64,000 nt of DNA from JBFONV01 sp040779335 (GTDB lineage Bacteria; Pseudomonadota; Gammaproteobacteria; Enterobacterales; Alteromonadaceae): assembly GCA_040779335.1 (NCBI GenBank), contig JBFONV010000002.1, forward strand, positions 310,001-374,000, given 5' to 3'. Below the pieces are notes generated by a model. It saw only the letters and a list, made by a program, of their open reading frames with translations, was not told the origin of the DNA and did no database searches. Position numbers and translations under genes: made by a program. Shown piece by piece: positions 23,277 to 33,403 of the stretch (position 1 is its first letter; each line of letters opens with the position of its first letter).

Positions 23277-24827
23277 ATGGACAATAACGTCATTATTTTT
23301 GACACCACATTGCGCGATGGAGAACAGGCTCTAAACGCGAGCTTGTCGGTGCACGAAAAATTACAAATAGCCTTGGCCATTGAGCGTTTAGGGGTTGATG
23401 TTATGGAGGTTGGCTTTCCGGTTTCCTCACCTGGCGATTTTCAATCTGTACAAAAAATTGCCCAGACCGTTAAAAACTCGCGGGTATGTGCATTGGCTCG
23501 TGCAGTAGAGGCGGATATTAAAGCCTGTGCGGATGCACTAAAGCCCGCTGAACAATTTCGTATTCATACTTTTATTTCAACCTCGGATGTGCATGTTCAA
23601 CAGAAATTACGCAAAGAATTTTCCGATGTTGAGGCTATGGCGGTTCATGCTGTGAAATATGCTCGTCAGTTTACCGATGATGTTGAATTTTCGTGTGAAG
23701 ATGCTGGGCGTACTCCCATAGACAATTTGTGCCGTATGGTAGAGCAAGCGATCAAAGCTGGAGCAACCACAGTAAATATTCCCGATACTGTTGGTTACAC
23801 CATCCCCAATGAATTTGGCGGTATTATTACGCAATTGTTCAATCGTGTGCCAAATATTGATCAAGCGGTAATATCTGTTCATTGTCACAACGATTTAGGC
23901 TTGGCGGTCGCAAATTCTATGTCTGCGGTTCAGGCAGGTGCGCGACAAGTTGAATGCACCATAAACGGCATTGGTGAGCGCGCAGGCAATTGCTCGCTTG
24001 AAGAGATTGCAATGATTATAAAAACGCGTGAAGCCTTATTGGGGGTAAATACTCGTATCAAGCATCAAGAAATTGCCCGCACATCTAAATTAGTCAGTCA
24101 ATTGTGTAATATGCCGGTGCAATTAAATAAGGCAATTGTCGGTGGCAATGCCTTTAGTCACTCTTCTGGTATTCATCAAGATGGCATGTTAAAAGCCAGT
24201 AATACCTATGAAATTATGACCCCTGAAAGTGTCGGTATCAGTAAAACCAAATTAAACTTAACCTCGCGCAGTGGTCGCCATGTCATTAAACACAGAATGG
24301 AAAGCTTAGGTTATCAAAATGACGACTACGATTTAGAAGAATTGTACAGCGACTTTTTAGCGTTAGCCGACAAGAAAGGGCAAGTGTTTGATGATGACTT
24401 AGAAGCACTGTTGTTCAATATTAAGCAACATGATGCTAAAGACCACTTTCGCATCGAATATTTAAGTGTACAGTCAGGCAGTGGTGAATTTGCCACCGCC
24501 AGCATTAAGTTATCATCAGGAGATCAATGCCAAATTAAATCAGCCACAGGTAACGGCCCAGTAGACGCCTTGTACAGAGCTATCAAACAGGCAATCGATA
24601 TTGAGTTTGAAGTTTCTGATTACAAAATATCCAATAAAGGTGAAGGTGAGGACGGTTTAGGCCAAGCAGATTTAGTGGTTTCTTGGCAAAGTAGAAAATT
24701 TCACGGGTACGGTCTAGCCACCGATGTTATTGAAGCATCGGGACAAGCGTTAATCAGTGCACTTAACAGTATTCACCGCGCGATAACAATTTCAGAATTA
24801 AAAGAATCAAAATTACAGGGTATTTAA
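23277..24827 (+). CDS. leuA: 2-isopropylmalate synthase
   Basis: This 516-aa enzyme condenses acetyl-CoA with 2-oxoisovalerate in the first committed step of leucine synthesis. The TIM barrel starts with FDTTLRDGEQA (5-17 region, catalytic Arg and metal-binding Asp). It contains SCEDAGRTP, HCHNDLGLAVANS (metal-binding His pair, about 203-215) and the ERAGNCSLEEIAMI motif. The C-terminal leucine-binding regulatory domain (about 395-516) is present, so feedback inhibition is expected. The length equals that of enterobacterial LeuA (about 520 aa). It is the first structural gene behind leader and attenuator; leuB follows after 4 bases. Confidence 0.97.
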   Translation: MDNNVIIFDTTLRDGEQALNASLSVHEKLQIALAIERLGVDVMEVGFPVSSPGDFQSVQKIAQTVKNSRVCALARAVEADIKACADALKPAEQFRIHTFISTSDVHVQQKLRKEFSDVEAMAVHAVKYARQFTDDVEFSCEDAGRTPIDNLCRMVEQAIKAGATTVNIPDTVGYTIPNEFGGIITQLFNRVPNIDQAVISVHCHNDLGLAVANSMSAVQAGARQVECTINGIGERAGNCSLEEIAMIIKTREALLGVNTRIKHQEIARTSKLVSQLCNMPVQLNKAIVGGNAFSHSSGIHQDGMLKASNTYEIMTPESVGISKTKLNLTSRSGRHVIKHRMESLGYQNDDYDLEELYSDFLALADKKGQVFDDDLEALLFNIKQHDAKDHFRIEYLSVQSGSGEFATASIKLSSGDQCQIKSATGNGPVDALYRAIKQAIDIEFEVSDYKISNKGEGEDGLGQADLVVSWQSRKFHGYGLATDVIEASGQALISALNSIHRAITISELKESKLQGI

Positions 24828-24831
24828 CGAT

Positions 24832-25923
24832 ATGTCGAACATAGCAATTTTAGCCGGTGACGGCATCGGACCAGAGGTCATGGCACAGGCAGAAAAAGTA
24901 TTAGCGGTAACTGCCGATAAATTTAATTTTCCATTATCATTCAATCATTACGATGTCGGCGGTTGTGCCATAGACAATCACGGCACTGCACTTCCGCAAA
25001 GCACTATTGAAGGGTGTGAGCAAGCTGACGCTATTTTATTTGGCTCTGTTGGCGGCCCCAAATGGGCGAACTTGCCACCGACTGAGCAACCTGAACGGGC
25101 ATCATTGCTTGGCTTACGTGGTCACTTTGGCTTATTTTGCAATATGCGCCCAGCACAATTGCAAGCGGCAATGTCACACTTGTCACCATTGCGCGCAGAC
25201 ATATCTCAACAAGGGTTTGATATTTTAGTGATGCGCGAGTTAACTGGTGGCATCTATTTTGGTGAACCTAAAGGGCGACATAACCCTGGAACGCCAGAAG
25301 AAGCCGCTTATGACACCATGATTTATAGTCGCGCAGAAATAACTCGCATCACCAAATTAGCCTTTGAAGCAGCGAGAAAACGCAATAACAAAGTAATTTC
25401 CGTCGATAAAGCAAATGTATTATCCAGTTCAGTATTGTGGCGTGAAGTCGTCAACGAAATAGCGCAAGATTACCCCGATGTTGAAGTTGAGCATATGTAC
25501 GTTGACAATGCTGCGATGCAATTAGTACGTGATCCCGCTCAATTTGACGTGATGTTGTGCTCCAATTTATTCGGCGACATATTGTCAGATATCTGCGCAA
25601 TGATCACAGGTTCAATGGGCTTATTACCTTCTGCGAGTTTAAATGAGCAAGGATTTGGCATGTATGAGCCCGCTGGAGGCACAGCGCCTGATATTGCCGG
25701 CAAAAACATCGCTAACCCTATCGCACAAATTCTTTCAGCAGCCTTGCTATTGCGCTACAGCTTAAACCAAGGAGATGCCGCTGATGCGATAGAACAAGCC
25801 GTTGCGCAAACGCTAGATGCCGGTGTTTTTACTCGCGACTTATTAACCAGCGAACAAGCTTCACAAGCTAAATCAACCAGCGAAATGGGTGATTATATTT
25901 GTAACATTATTAAGGGTCTTTAA
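24832..25923 (+). CDS. leuB: 3-isopropylmalate dehydrogenase
   Basis: This 363-aa cytoplasmic NAD-dependent enzyme oxidises and decarboxylates 3-isopropylmalate to 2-oxoisocaproate. Family signatures are plain: the LAGDGIGPEVM start, LFGSVGGPKW, MRELTGGIYFGEPKGR (substrate Arg and Tyr), the VDKANVL motif with catalytic Lys, the metal-site NLFGDILSD, and EPAGGTAPDIAGKNIANP in the coenzyme loop. The length is standard. Gaps of 4 bases from leuA and 2 bases to leuC indicate tight coupling in the operon. Confidence 0.97.
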   Translation: MSNIAILAGDGIGPEVMAQAEKVLAVTADKFNFPLSFNHYDVGGCAIDNHGTALPQSTIEGCEQADAILFGSVGGPKWANLPPTEQPERASLLGLRGHFGLFCNMRPAQLQAAMSHLSPLRADISQQGFDILVMRELTGGIYFGEPKGRHNPGTPEEAAYDTMIYSRAEITRITKLAFEAARKRNNKVISVDKANVLSSSVLWREVVNEIAQDYPDVEVEHMYVDNAAMQLVRDPAQFDVMLCSNLFGDILSDICAMITGSMGLLPSASLNEQGFGMYEPAGGTAPDIAGKNIANPIAQILSAALLLRYSLNQGDAADAIEQAVAQTLDAGVFTRDLLTSEQASQAKSTSEMGDYICNIIKGL

Positions 25924-25925
25924 AA

Positions 25926-27341
25926 ATGGCAACGACATTATATGAAAAGTTGTGGCAACAACACTTAGTAGAAGAAAAAGCAGGTGAAACTCCGTTACTT
26001 TATGTTGATCGTCATTTAATTCATGAAGTGACCTCTCCACAAGCATTTGCCAACTTAAAATACCATAATCGCCCTGTCCGTCATCCAGAACGTACTATTG
26101 CGACCATGGATCATAATATTTCCACTCGCTCCATTAAGATAGATGCAGCAGGAGAAGGTGCAGCAAACCAATTACGTACCTTAGAAAAAAACTGTAAAGA
26201 GTTTGGTATTAAATTGTTTGGCATGGGCCATAAAAACCAAGGCATTGTTCATGTTATGGGTCCTGAGCTTGGATTAACCCTACCAGGTACGATTATTGTC
26301 TGTGGTGATTCACATACCGCGACCCACGGAGCCTTTGGCGCACTTGCTTTTGGTATTGGCACATCGGAGGTTGAACATGTTTTTGCTACTCAGACGTTGC
26401 GCCAAACTAAAGCTAAAACCATGAAAATTGAAGTCAACGGTAAAGTAGGCCCTGGCATTAGTGCGAAAGACATCATTCTTGCTATTATTGGTAAAACCGG
26501 TAGTGCCGGTGCAACCGGATATGTGGTTGAATATTGCGGTGATGCCATTACAGCCCTGACCATGGAAGAGCGTATGACCATCTGTAACATGAGTATAGAA
26601 TTTGGTGCAAAAGCAGGACTTATCGCCCCCGATCAAACCACTTTTAATTACTTAGAAGGACGTGAATATGCTCCTAAAGGAGAAGTATGGCAACAGGCGG
26701 TTAGCGATTGGAAAACCTTTAAAAGCGACGACGGTGCTAAATTCGATACGGTTTTAACCTTACAAGCCGAAGATATTAAGGCGCAAGTAACTTGGGGAAC
26801 AACTCCCGGGCAAGTTATCGCAGTCGATGCAGTTGTGCCCTCACCAGACGATTTTAGCGACCCAGTGGAGAAAGAATCTTGTGCTAACGCATTGAAATAT
26901 ATGGATCTGACCGCTGGCACTAAGATAACGGATATAACAATCAACAAGGTCTTTATTGGTTCTTGTACCAACTCGCGCATAGAAGATTTGCGTGCCGCTG
27001 CGGCAATCGCCAAAGGTAAAACAGTATCCAGCAACGTTGATGCAATTGTCGTCCCAGGTTCTTATCGAGTGAAAGAACAAGCTGAAGCGGAAGGTTTATC
27101 GCAAATATTTATTGATGCTGGATTTGAATGGCGTTTACCTGGTTGCTCAATGTGCTTGGGCATGAATGATGATGTGTTATCCGCGGGGGATCGCTGCGCA
27201 TCAACCAGTAATCGAAATTTTGAAGGGCGACAAGGTCGTGGTAGTCGTACGCATTTGGTAAGCCCCGAAATGGCAGCCGCCGCCGCTATAGCCGGGCATT
27301 TTGTCGACTTAAATGCAACGTACTTAAGTAATACTCAATAA
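25926..27341 (+). CDS. leuC: 3-isopropylmalate dehydratase large subunit
   Basis: This 471-aa subunit of isopropylmalate isomerase is an aconitase-family [4Fe-4S] enzyme that works with LeuD. Cluster ligands are seen as the Cys in FIGSCTNSR and the CSMCLG pair near residues 407-410. CGDSHTATHGAFGALAFGIG and SNRNFEGRQGRGSRTHLVSP are substrate-site signatures. The length is typical (466 aa in E. coli). It starts 2 bases after leuB and is followed after 11 bases by leuD. Confidence 0.97.
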   Translation: MATTLYEKLWQQHLVEEKAGETPLLYVDRHLIHEVTSPQAFANLKYHNRPVRHPERTIATMDHNISTRSIKIDAAGEGAANQLRTLEKNCKEFGIKLFGMGHKNQGIVHVMGPELGLTLPGTIIVCGDSHTATHGAFGALAFGIGTSEVEHVFATQTLRQTKAKTMKIEVNGKVGPGISAKDIILAIIGKTGSAGATGYVVEYCGDAITALTMEERMTICNMSIEFGAKAGLIAPDQTTFNYLEGREYAPKGEVWQQAVSDWKTFKSDDGAKFDTVLTLQAEDIKAQVTWGTTPGQVIAVDAVVPSPDDFSDPVEKESCANALKYMDLTAGTKITDITINKVFIGSCTNSRIEDLRAAAAIAKGKTVSSNVDAIVVPGSYRVKEQAEAEGLSQIFIDAGFEWRLPGCSMCLGMNDDVLSAGDRCASTSNRNFEGRQGRGSRTHLVSPEMAAAAAIAGHFVDLNATYLSNTQ

Positions 27342-27352
27342 GGAAAATCACC

Positions 27353-27949
27353 ATGGAAAAATTTACCCAACATACTGGTTTAGTGGTGCCTTTGGATGCT
27401 GCTAATGTTGATACCGATCAGATCATCCCTAAACAGTTTTTACAAAAAACCGAGCGTATTGGTTTTGGTAAACACCTATTTAACGATTGGCGCTATTTAG
27501 ATGCGGCGGGTACGCAAGACAACCCAGAATTCGTACTGAACAAGCCTGAATTTAAAGGCGCAAGCGTTTTACTCGCTCGTGAAAATTTTGGTTGTGGTTC
27601 AAGCCGAGAACATGCGCCTTGGGCACTGGAAGAATTTGGCTTTAAGGTTATTATTGCGCCAAGCTTTGCCGATATCTTTTACGCCAATTGCATTAATATA
27701 GGCTTAGTACCAATCAAGTTACCTGAAGCTGAAATTAATGAGTTGTTTAGACTTGCCGAAAATGGACATTTAACCATTACCGTTGATCTACCTAATAATA
27801 AAGTAAAATTTGCAAATCATGCTTATACTTTTACCTTAGATGACTTCCATCAATATTGTTTAGAGCAAGGCATTGATAGTGTTGGCTGGACGTTAAATAA
27901 ACTTGATGTTATTGAGGCATTCGAGAAAAAAATGCCGATATGGCAATAA
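27353..27949 (+). CDS. leuD: 3-isopropylmalate dehydratase small subunit
   Basis: This 198-aa small subunit of isopropylmalate isomerase is the swivel domain that completes the LeuC active site. Diagnostic segments include ANVDTDQIIPKQFL, the NFGCGSSREHAPWAL motif with active-site Ser and Arg, and IIAPSFADIFYANC. The length is close to E. coli LeuD (201 aa). AAGGAAA lies about 6 bases before the ATG. It is the last gene of leuABCD; a long hairpin follows at 27,964-27,994. Confidence 0.97.
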   Translation: MEKFTQHTGLVVPLDAANVDTDQIIPKQFLQKTERIGFGKHLFNDWRYLDAAGTQDNPEFVLNKPEFKGASVLLARENFGCGSSREHAPWALEEFGFKVIIAPSFADIFYANCINIGLVPIKLPEAEINELFRLAENGHLTITVDLPNNKVKFANHAYTFTLDDFHQYCLEQGIDSVGWTLNKLDVIEAFEKKMPIWQ

Positions 27950-27963
27950 ACTAAGCTAATCGA

Positions 27964-27994
27964 TGCATAGCTCAATAGTAATATTGGCTATGCA
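27964..27994 (+). terminator. Hairpin downstream of leuD
   Basis: TGCATAGC/GCTATGCA arms (8 bp) continue inward as CAATA/TATTG with one bulged base and a 4-base loop. There is no U-run after it, so it is a weak intrinsic terminator at best. It may instead be a 3' end stabiliser. Confidence 0.45.
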
Positions 27995-28046
27995 ACTTTG
28001 ACATCAAGTAAACCATGCAATTAACCTAACGGATTAATGTAGCGCT

Positions 28047-29273
28047 ATGTCAAAGATTGAAAATAACAGTACCTTACAAGAAATATCTATTTCAACACTC
28101 ACGCCGGGCATGTACGTTGTATCGATCAGTAAAGGCAGTGATAATACTAAAGTAAAATCTGAAGGTTACATCCTCAATAAAAATACTATTGAAAAATTAG
28201 TTGCGGCTAAAATCACCCGTGTAACTATAGATCCCAGTAAAACGAAAAAAACTGAAAAAATAGACAAAGTTCTCCCTGACATTCCCTCAACACCACTAAA
28301 ATATACGCCGGTTGAAAAACCAGCAATATCCTTAGAACAAGAAATAAAAAAGGCCAATCAACTCTATCAAAATGCCAAAGGATTGCAGTCAAAAATATTA
28401 ACCTCTATCACGCAGGGTAAAGTCATTGATACTGCACAGGTCAAAAGGAGTACCGATGCAATCGTGGACTCTATTTTTAGGAATCAAGATGCACTTTCCT
28501 GTATGTCACGCCTTAGAAGCAAAGACGAATACCTCGTCGAACATTCGCTCAATGTCTCAATTTTAATGACCATTTTTGCCAAACATCTTGGCATTGATAA
28601 GGATATTATTGAACAACTAGCCCTTGGCGCATTTTTGCATGACGTTGGCAAGATACTGGTCCCTTCAGAGATATTAAATAAGCGTGGAAAACTTAGCCCC
28701 ACAGAATATGAGATCATGAAAAAACACGTTGCGCTGGGAGTTAAGGTGCTAGAAGACACTCCAACAATTTCTCACATGATCATGAGCATAGTTAAAGAAC
28801 ATCATGAGCGAATTGACGGCAGTGGTTACCCGTTACAACTTAAAGATGAAGAAATATCAAAGTACGGCCGTATGATTGCTATCGTTGATAGTTACGATGC
28901 CATGACCGCAGAACGTAATTTTAAAGCCAGTATCCATCCGATAAAAGCATTTAAAGTTCTCGTTAATGAATCCCCTAATAGCTATGACGAAGAATTGGTT
29001 GAGCGCTTTATTCAATGCTTAGGGGTATATCCGGTAGGTACGTTGGTAAAATTAAATAGCGGTAAACTGGGACTGATCAGCCAACTGACACCAAATAAAC
29101 CCTTACACCCATTTGTACGCGTGTTTTACAATACTCGGCTTAATCAAGCAATTGCGATTGAAGAAATAAACCTCAGCAAATCTAAATATAAAGATCAAAT
29201 AGACTGTTGTATTAAACCCGAGGAATTTAACATTAATCTCCTCAGCTTTTTTAAGGCGGCTTTTATCGATTAA
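28047..29273 (+). CDS. HD-GYP domain protein, probable cyclic-di-GMP phosphodiesterase
   Basis: This 408-aa cytoplasmic protein has an N-terminal DUF3391-like region (about 10-130, with the STLTPGMYVVSI opening) and an HD-GYP domain (about 150-330). Metal-binding and catalytic residues are present: FLHDVGK (His-Asp near 198), HHERIDGSGYP (about 252-262) and the later DSYDAMTAERNF. The domain degrades cyclic di-GMP and so favours motility over biofilm. No membrane segment or receiver domain is present. It is monocistronic, 97 bases after leuD. Confidence 0.92.
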   Translation: MSKIENNSTLQEISISTLTPGMYVVSISKGSDNTKVKSEGYILNKNTIEKLVAAKITRVTIDPSKTKKTEKIDKVLPDIPSTPLKYTPVEKPAISLEQEIKKANQLYQNAKGLQSKILTSITQGKVIDTAQVKRSTDAIVDSIFRNQDALSCMSRLRSKDEYLVEHSLNVSILMTIFAKHLGIDKDIIEQLALGAFLHDVGKILVPSEILNKRGKLSPTEYEIMKKHVALGVKVLEDTPTISHMIMSIVKEHHERIDGSGYPLQLKDEEISKYGRMIAIVDSYDAMTAERNFKASIHPIKAFKVLVNESPNSYDEELVERFIQCLGVYPVGTLVKLNSGKLGLISQLTPNKPLHPFVRVFYNTRLNQAIAIEEINLSKSKYKDQIDCCIKPEEFNINLLSFFKAAFID

Positions 29274-29325
29274 GGTCACCATCAACTCACATAGGCCTTA
29301 CCATCAGTAACTTAATAACCTGCCC

Positions 29326-30237
29326 TTATTTCCAGGTACTTAACGCCACAAGGGTAAAGAGTTCGCCGCGAAAATTTAGCACGACTTTTTGCGGTAAAAT
29401 TTTCTCAACACTCAAATCATTGTTGATCTGCTGACCTTCATATCTATCGTCACCATTAACTCTGATCCAACCTTCTCCGTCGCTGGCATAGATATGCATT
29501 TCTAAATTCAGGCTTGGTACACCCTGCTGCACCCACTCTGGCATCTGATTTAACGGTAATGCCGCTGTCTGCTCATCGGTACCTGCATTTATGCTTTTTT
29601 CTGCCCCCTCGGTTTCAGCAATTGCCGATTGAAAACGCGCTAAGATATCATCTGAAACACCTGCAGATGGCTTGACATCAAACTTGATATTCTCAGCAGT
29701 GAGTGCCTTTTTTTGAGGGGTTAATATTTTTTGCTCTATTTCATCAGTGTTGGTATCTATCGATGCTTCAATGTTAACTGGCGCGTTGGCAACTGGTGGA
29801 TTATCAAAATAGTCTTCTGCGGCAAGCTTTACTGTTGGTGATAACGCTTTATTTTGTGTTTTTGTCAATGTATTCGTTTCTTCGAAGCTAGCACTTCGCC
29901 CTTCGATGTTAACATTACGCTGCTGCCCAGTGTCTGCTGGTGAAACATTCTCGGTTAACTTAACATTAGGGCTGTTAAGCTCTGCTTTTTGTTGACCCAA
30001 CCAAAACCCCGCTATCAGCGCAGAAAAAATCGCAAGTGTCAGTAGCACGCCCCAAGCAATAGACTGATGTGAAACAATCGTTGGCGTGGTAAAAATTTGC
30101 TGCTGAGCAGGCGGTAAAGGATCTACTGGCGAACGCGGGTTGCCGTTTACACTTCCAGAATCGCTAAAATTTTCGTTAATTGATTTTTCGGTTTTTAACT
30201 TTTCGCCCTTTGATAGAGCTTCTAATATATATGACAT
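29326..30237 (-). CDS. gspB: General secretion pathway protein GspB (ExeB)
   Basis: This 303-aa bitopic inner-membrane protein has the hallmark MSYILEALSK start and a proline-rich stretch. A single membrane helix lies at about 63-83, followed by a long disordered periplasmic linker (about 85-235) and a C-terminal GspB domain (LEMHIYASDGEGWIRVNGD ... VVLNFRGELFTLVAL). ExeB works with ExeA to insert the type II secretion secretin through the cell wall. It is the second gene after exeA, with a 9-base gap, in the expected order. The rest of the gsp genes are not in the window. Confidence 0.9.
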   Translation of the reverse strand: MSYILEALSKGEKLKTEKSINENFSDSGSVNGNPRSPVDPLPPAQQQIFTTPTIVSHQSIAWGVLLTLAIFSALIAGFWLGQQKAELNSPNVKLTENVSPADTGQQRNVNIEGRSASFEETNTLTKTQNKALSPTVKLAAEDYFDNPPVANAPVNIEASIDTNTDEIEQKILTPQKKALTAENIKFDVKPSAGVSDDILARFQSAIAETEGAEKSINAGTDEQTAALPLNQMPEWVQQGVPSLNLEMHIYASDGEGWIRVNGDDRYEGQQINNDLSVEKILPQKVVLNFRGELFTLVALSTWK

Positions 30238-30246
30238 TTCAGTTAT

Positions 30247-31839
30247 TTAACCATTATCTTCAGTGCGTTGGTTAGAGTATATTGGCAAACCTTGAGAGAC
30301 CGTATTTGCCAACATCATTAAGGCTTTTCTGTCAGCCACCTCAGCGGGACTCATACCGTGTAAACGTTGAAATTGCTGGAGTTGGTTCAATAAGGTTGCA
30401 TCCAAACGATTTACCGTCCGTTGTGGACGATTTTGTCTGATACTTAATTTTTCTTCTAACCATTGCAATAGCACTACATCACTGTCTGCCGCGATGGTTT
30501 CAAAAAACTGCCCTTGCATAACCGGCGCTTGCCAAAAAACTAATGCTCCCCCTTGCCAGTACTTATCTAACCACCTTGCATCTACTTGCTGTATCTCACC
30601 GGCAAAATTAAAGGTAAGTTCATCGCGGTTAACCGACGTTAACAAGCCATAAAAAGCCTCACCTTGTAAATCATTAAATTTAAATACCGACGGATAACCC
30701 AATTTCAACAAACTCGATAAATTGCCTTTATGCCAATAACAGGCTAAATCATAACTTTGTGCCAACTGACAAGGCTCTACAACCTCTTCGTCGAGCACAA
30801 TACGCCACAATTTAAAAAGTTCGTGAACACTGCCGCCAAGGCTTCTACTTTGATTGATTAAACTGGCGGATATGTCGTTACTTTGTTGCACTGGCTGACT
30901 TTTTCCAGTCGTTTGCGCAATACTTAAATTTTTACCAACTAGGTAACCACTTGCTATCGTCATAAGCAACATAACACTCGCCATAGCTGCTTTAACACCT
31001 GATGATTGCCACCATGCTTTGGGTTGGTATTCTATGCCCAACGCCTCTTTTGAAGCTCCCATGACTAACTTTCTATCAACGACTTGTTTATTACTGCCAT
31101 AAGCGCCTAATAACGCTCGATCACACAGTAAATTAATCAAACGAGGAATGCCCTTAGATAATTGGTGGATTGCGTTAATCGCATTGGCTGAAAATATGGC
31201 TCGGTTACAATCAGCCACCAATAATCTATGCTGAATGTATTGTTCGACTTCACGCTTATTTAACGGCATTAAATGGTATCGAGCCGTAATACGCTGGGCA
31301 AGTTGTCGTAAATCTTGGCGCTGTAGTAATTGTTGTAGTTCAGGTTGGCCAATCAAAATGACTTGTAATAGTTTTTTTGTATGGGTTTCTAAGTTGGTTA
31401 ATAAACGCAACTGTTCCAATACTTCTGCGCGCAAATGCTGTGCTTCATCAATGATCAATATGGTACTAATATCTTGCTCATGATTTTTCAGCAGTTTCGC
31501 CTGAATTTTATCGGTTAATGTTTTTAACGTTGCCCCAGTTTTACGATAGCGAATTTTTAGTTCATCGCAAATAGTGGCTAATAACTCTTGACTGGATAAC
31601 GTCGGATTTAAGATAAATGCTGCTTGGCTATTTTCAGGAAGTTGCTCTAATAACCGACGACTGATGGTGGTTTTACCGGTACCAACTTCACCGGTAAGCA
31701 AGACAAAGCCCCCCGTTTCACCTAGCCCATAAGTTAAATGCGCCAACGCTTCTTTGTGGCGATCACTCATAAACAAAAAGTGCGGATTCGGAGCTATTGA
31801 AAAAGGTATTTCTTTAAGGCCAAAGTAACCTGTATACAT
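30247..31839 (-). CDS. exeA: ExeA-type AAA ATPase for secretin assembly
   Basis: This 530-aa protein starts from ATG 31839; a TTG three codons earlier is ignored. The N-terminal MYTGYFGLKEIPFSIAPNP is the family opening. The AAA domain has Walker A GEVGTGKTT (50-58) and Walker B ILIIDEAQHL (about 130). A membrane helix is seen at about 275-297. The periplasmic part ends in a peptidoglycan-binding domain (about 480-525, LLNQLQQFQRLHGMSP). ExeA binds peptidoglycan and, with ExeB, opens a route for the ExeD secretin. The nearby M6 peptidase and other secreted hydrolases are plausible cargo. It is divergent from cca. Confidence 0.9.
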   Translation of the reverse strand: MYTGYFGLKEIPFSIAPNPHFLFMSDRHKEALAHLTYGLGETGGFVLLTGEVGTGKTTISRRLLEQLPENSQAAFILNPTLSSQELLATICDELKIRYRKTGATLKTLTDKIQAKLLKNHEQDISTILIIDEAQHLRAEVLEQLRLLTNLETHTKKLLQVILIGQPELQQLLQRQDLRQLAQRITARYHLMPLNKREVEQYIQHRLLVADCNRAIFSANAINAIHQLSKGIPRLINLLCDRALLGAYGSNKQVVDRKLVMGASKEALGIEYQPKAWWQSSGVKAAMASVMLLMTIASGYLVGKNLSIAQTTGKSQPVQQSNDISASLINQSRSLGGSVHELFKLWRIVLDEEVVEPCQLAQSYDLACYWHKGNLSSLLKLGYPSVFKFNDLQGEAFYGLLTSVNRDELTFNFAGEIQQVDARWLDKYWQGGALVFWQAPVMQGQFFETIAADSDVVLLQWLEEKLSIRQNRPQRTVNRLDATLLNQLQQFQRLHGMSPAEVADRKALMMLANTVSQGLPIYSNQRTEDNG

Positions 31840-31997
31840 ATGCAACAAAATTTAAAATAATTAGCATTGAGAAACTAACGTGTTGACCGGCATAAGTCAA
31901 AAAGCGATCACATGTTTTAGTGAATTTTTCCATCATCCTTTCGTCAAAATCATGGTAAACTTATCTTTATTATCACTTAAATTTTGGCTGTTTAGGC

Positions 31998-33263
31998 ATG
32001 ACTGAGCTTAACAAAATATCTCAATTAGAGACATATCTCGTCGGCGGTGCCGTGCGCGATAGTCTGCTCAACAGAAAAGTAACAGAAAGAGATTATTTGG
32101 TTGTCGGTGCCAGTGCAGAGCAAATGCTAGCACTCGGTTTTCAACCCGTAGGCAAAGACTTCCCTGTATTTTTACACCCCAAAACCAAAGAAGAATATGC
32201 GCTAGCAAGAACAGAACGCAAGCAAGGACAAGGTTATACCGGCTTTATTTGCCATTCATCTCCAGATATCACCATAGAACAAGACCTTGCCCGTCGAGAT
32301 TTAACCATTAATGCCATGGCACAAGGAAAGGATGGTGAAATAATAGATCCCTACAACGGCCAAGAAGATCTGAACAACAGGATATTGCGTCATGTTTCGC
32401 CAGCGTTTGTAGAAGATCCATTAAGAGTGCTGCGTGTTGCTCGCTTTGCCGCAAGATATTATGACTATGGCTTCACCATAGCAAATGAAACATTAGCTTT
32501 AATGCAGTCCATCGCATCATCAGGAGAATTAAATACACTCTCGGCTGAACGTGTGTGGAAAGAAATGCAGCGTAGCCTCGAAGAAAGCCATCCCGAAGTT
32601 TTTTTTAAGGTCTTACATCAGTGTTCGGCACTGGAAAAAATATGGCCTGAACTTGATGCTTTATGGGGCGTTCCCAACCCCGCCAAGTGGCATCCAGAAA
32701 TATGCAGCGGAGTTCATACTATGATGGTATTGCAACAAGCAGTAAGGTTTTCAAATAAAGTCAGTGTGCGTTTTGCAGCACTTTGTCATGACTTAGGGAA
32801 AAGCCTGACGCCGGACGCAAAATGGCCTAGTCATCCTGGCCATGAAAAAGCGGGGCTGCCGCTAGTTGAAAAGATTTGCAGTCAACTGCGTATTCCCGCG
32901 CAATATAAATCGTTAGCGCTAAAAGTGTGTGAGCATCACTTACATTGCCATAAAGCATTCCAGTTAAAAGCCAGTACATTACTGAGAATTTTCAACCAGA
33001 TAGATATTTGGCGAAAAGTAGAGGAGTTTGATGATTTCATTCTCGCTTGCAAGGCCGATTTTAATGGCCGCTTGGGACTTGAACAACAACCCTATCCGCA
33101 AGAAAAATATTTACGCGATTGTGCCAATGCTGCACGAAGAGTAACTGCCACGGAATTTGTTGAGCAAGGTTTACAAGGTAAAGCCATCAAAGATGCGATG
33201 AACCACGCTAGGCTTGACGCCATAACGGCAGTTAAACAGCAGGCTGAAATACATCATAAATAG
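31998..33263 (+). CDS. cca: Multifunctional CCA tRNA nucleotidyltransferase
   Basis: This 421-aa cytoplasmic enzyme adds or repairs the 3' CCA end of tRNA. The class II nucleotidyltransferase head has YLVGGAVRD and the catalytic ERDYLVVGA motif. Further signs are RRDLTINAMA and EDPLRVLRVARFAARY. The C-terminal HD domain (LCHDLGKSLTPDAKWPSH, about 260) gives the phosphatase/phosphodiesterase activities seen in E. coli Cca (412 aa). Because the genome needs cca for tRNA repair, and because no tRNA lies nearby, this is an isolated housekeeping gene. It is followed by a bidirectional terminator. Confidence 0.96.
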   Translation: MTELNKISQLETYLVGGAVRDSLLNRKVTERDYLVVGASAEQMLALGFQPVGKDFPVFLHPKTKEEYALARTERKQGQGYTGFICHSSPDITIEQDLARRDLTINAMAQGKDGEIIDPYNGQEDLNNRILRHVSPAFVEDPLRVLRVARFAARYYDYGFTIANETLALMQSIASSGELNTLSAERVWKEMQRSLEESHPEVFFKVLHQCSALEKIWPELDALWGVPNPAKWHPEICSGVHTMMVLQQAVRFSNKVSVRFAALCHDLGKSLTPDAKWPSHPGHEKAGLPLVEKICSQLRIPAQYKSLALKVCEHHLHCHKAFQLKASTLLRIFNQIDIWRKVEEFDDFILACKADFNGRLGLEQQPYPQEKYLRDCANAARRVTATEFVEQGLQGKAIKDAMNHARLDAITAVKQQAEIHHK

Positions 33264-33351
33264 AAAAACAGATTAAATAACTTGGACTCAGGAAAAAAGC
33301 ATAGCCCAGTATAACCTGCATACCTCAGTAATCTGTATTTATTCGCTTAAT

Positions 33352-33382
33352 AAAAAAGCCACATCAAACGATGTGGCTTTTT
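33352..33382. terminator. Bidirectional terminator between cca and TonB receptor
   Basis: A6GCCACATC pairs with GATGTGGCT5 around a 4-base loop, with A-run and T-run on either side so that it works in both directions. It separates cca (+) from the receptor gene (-), which ends 22 bases further on. Confidence 0.88.
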
Positions 33383-33403
33383 CTACACTAACTAACCTAA
33401 AGG

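Noticed and set aside
26310..27080. Several minus-strand frames opposite leuC (up to 128 codons)
   Set aside because: They are antisense shadows of a strongly conserved gene.
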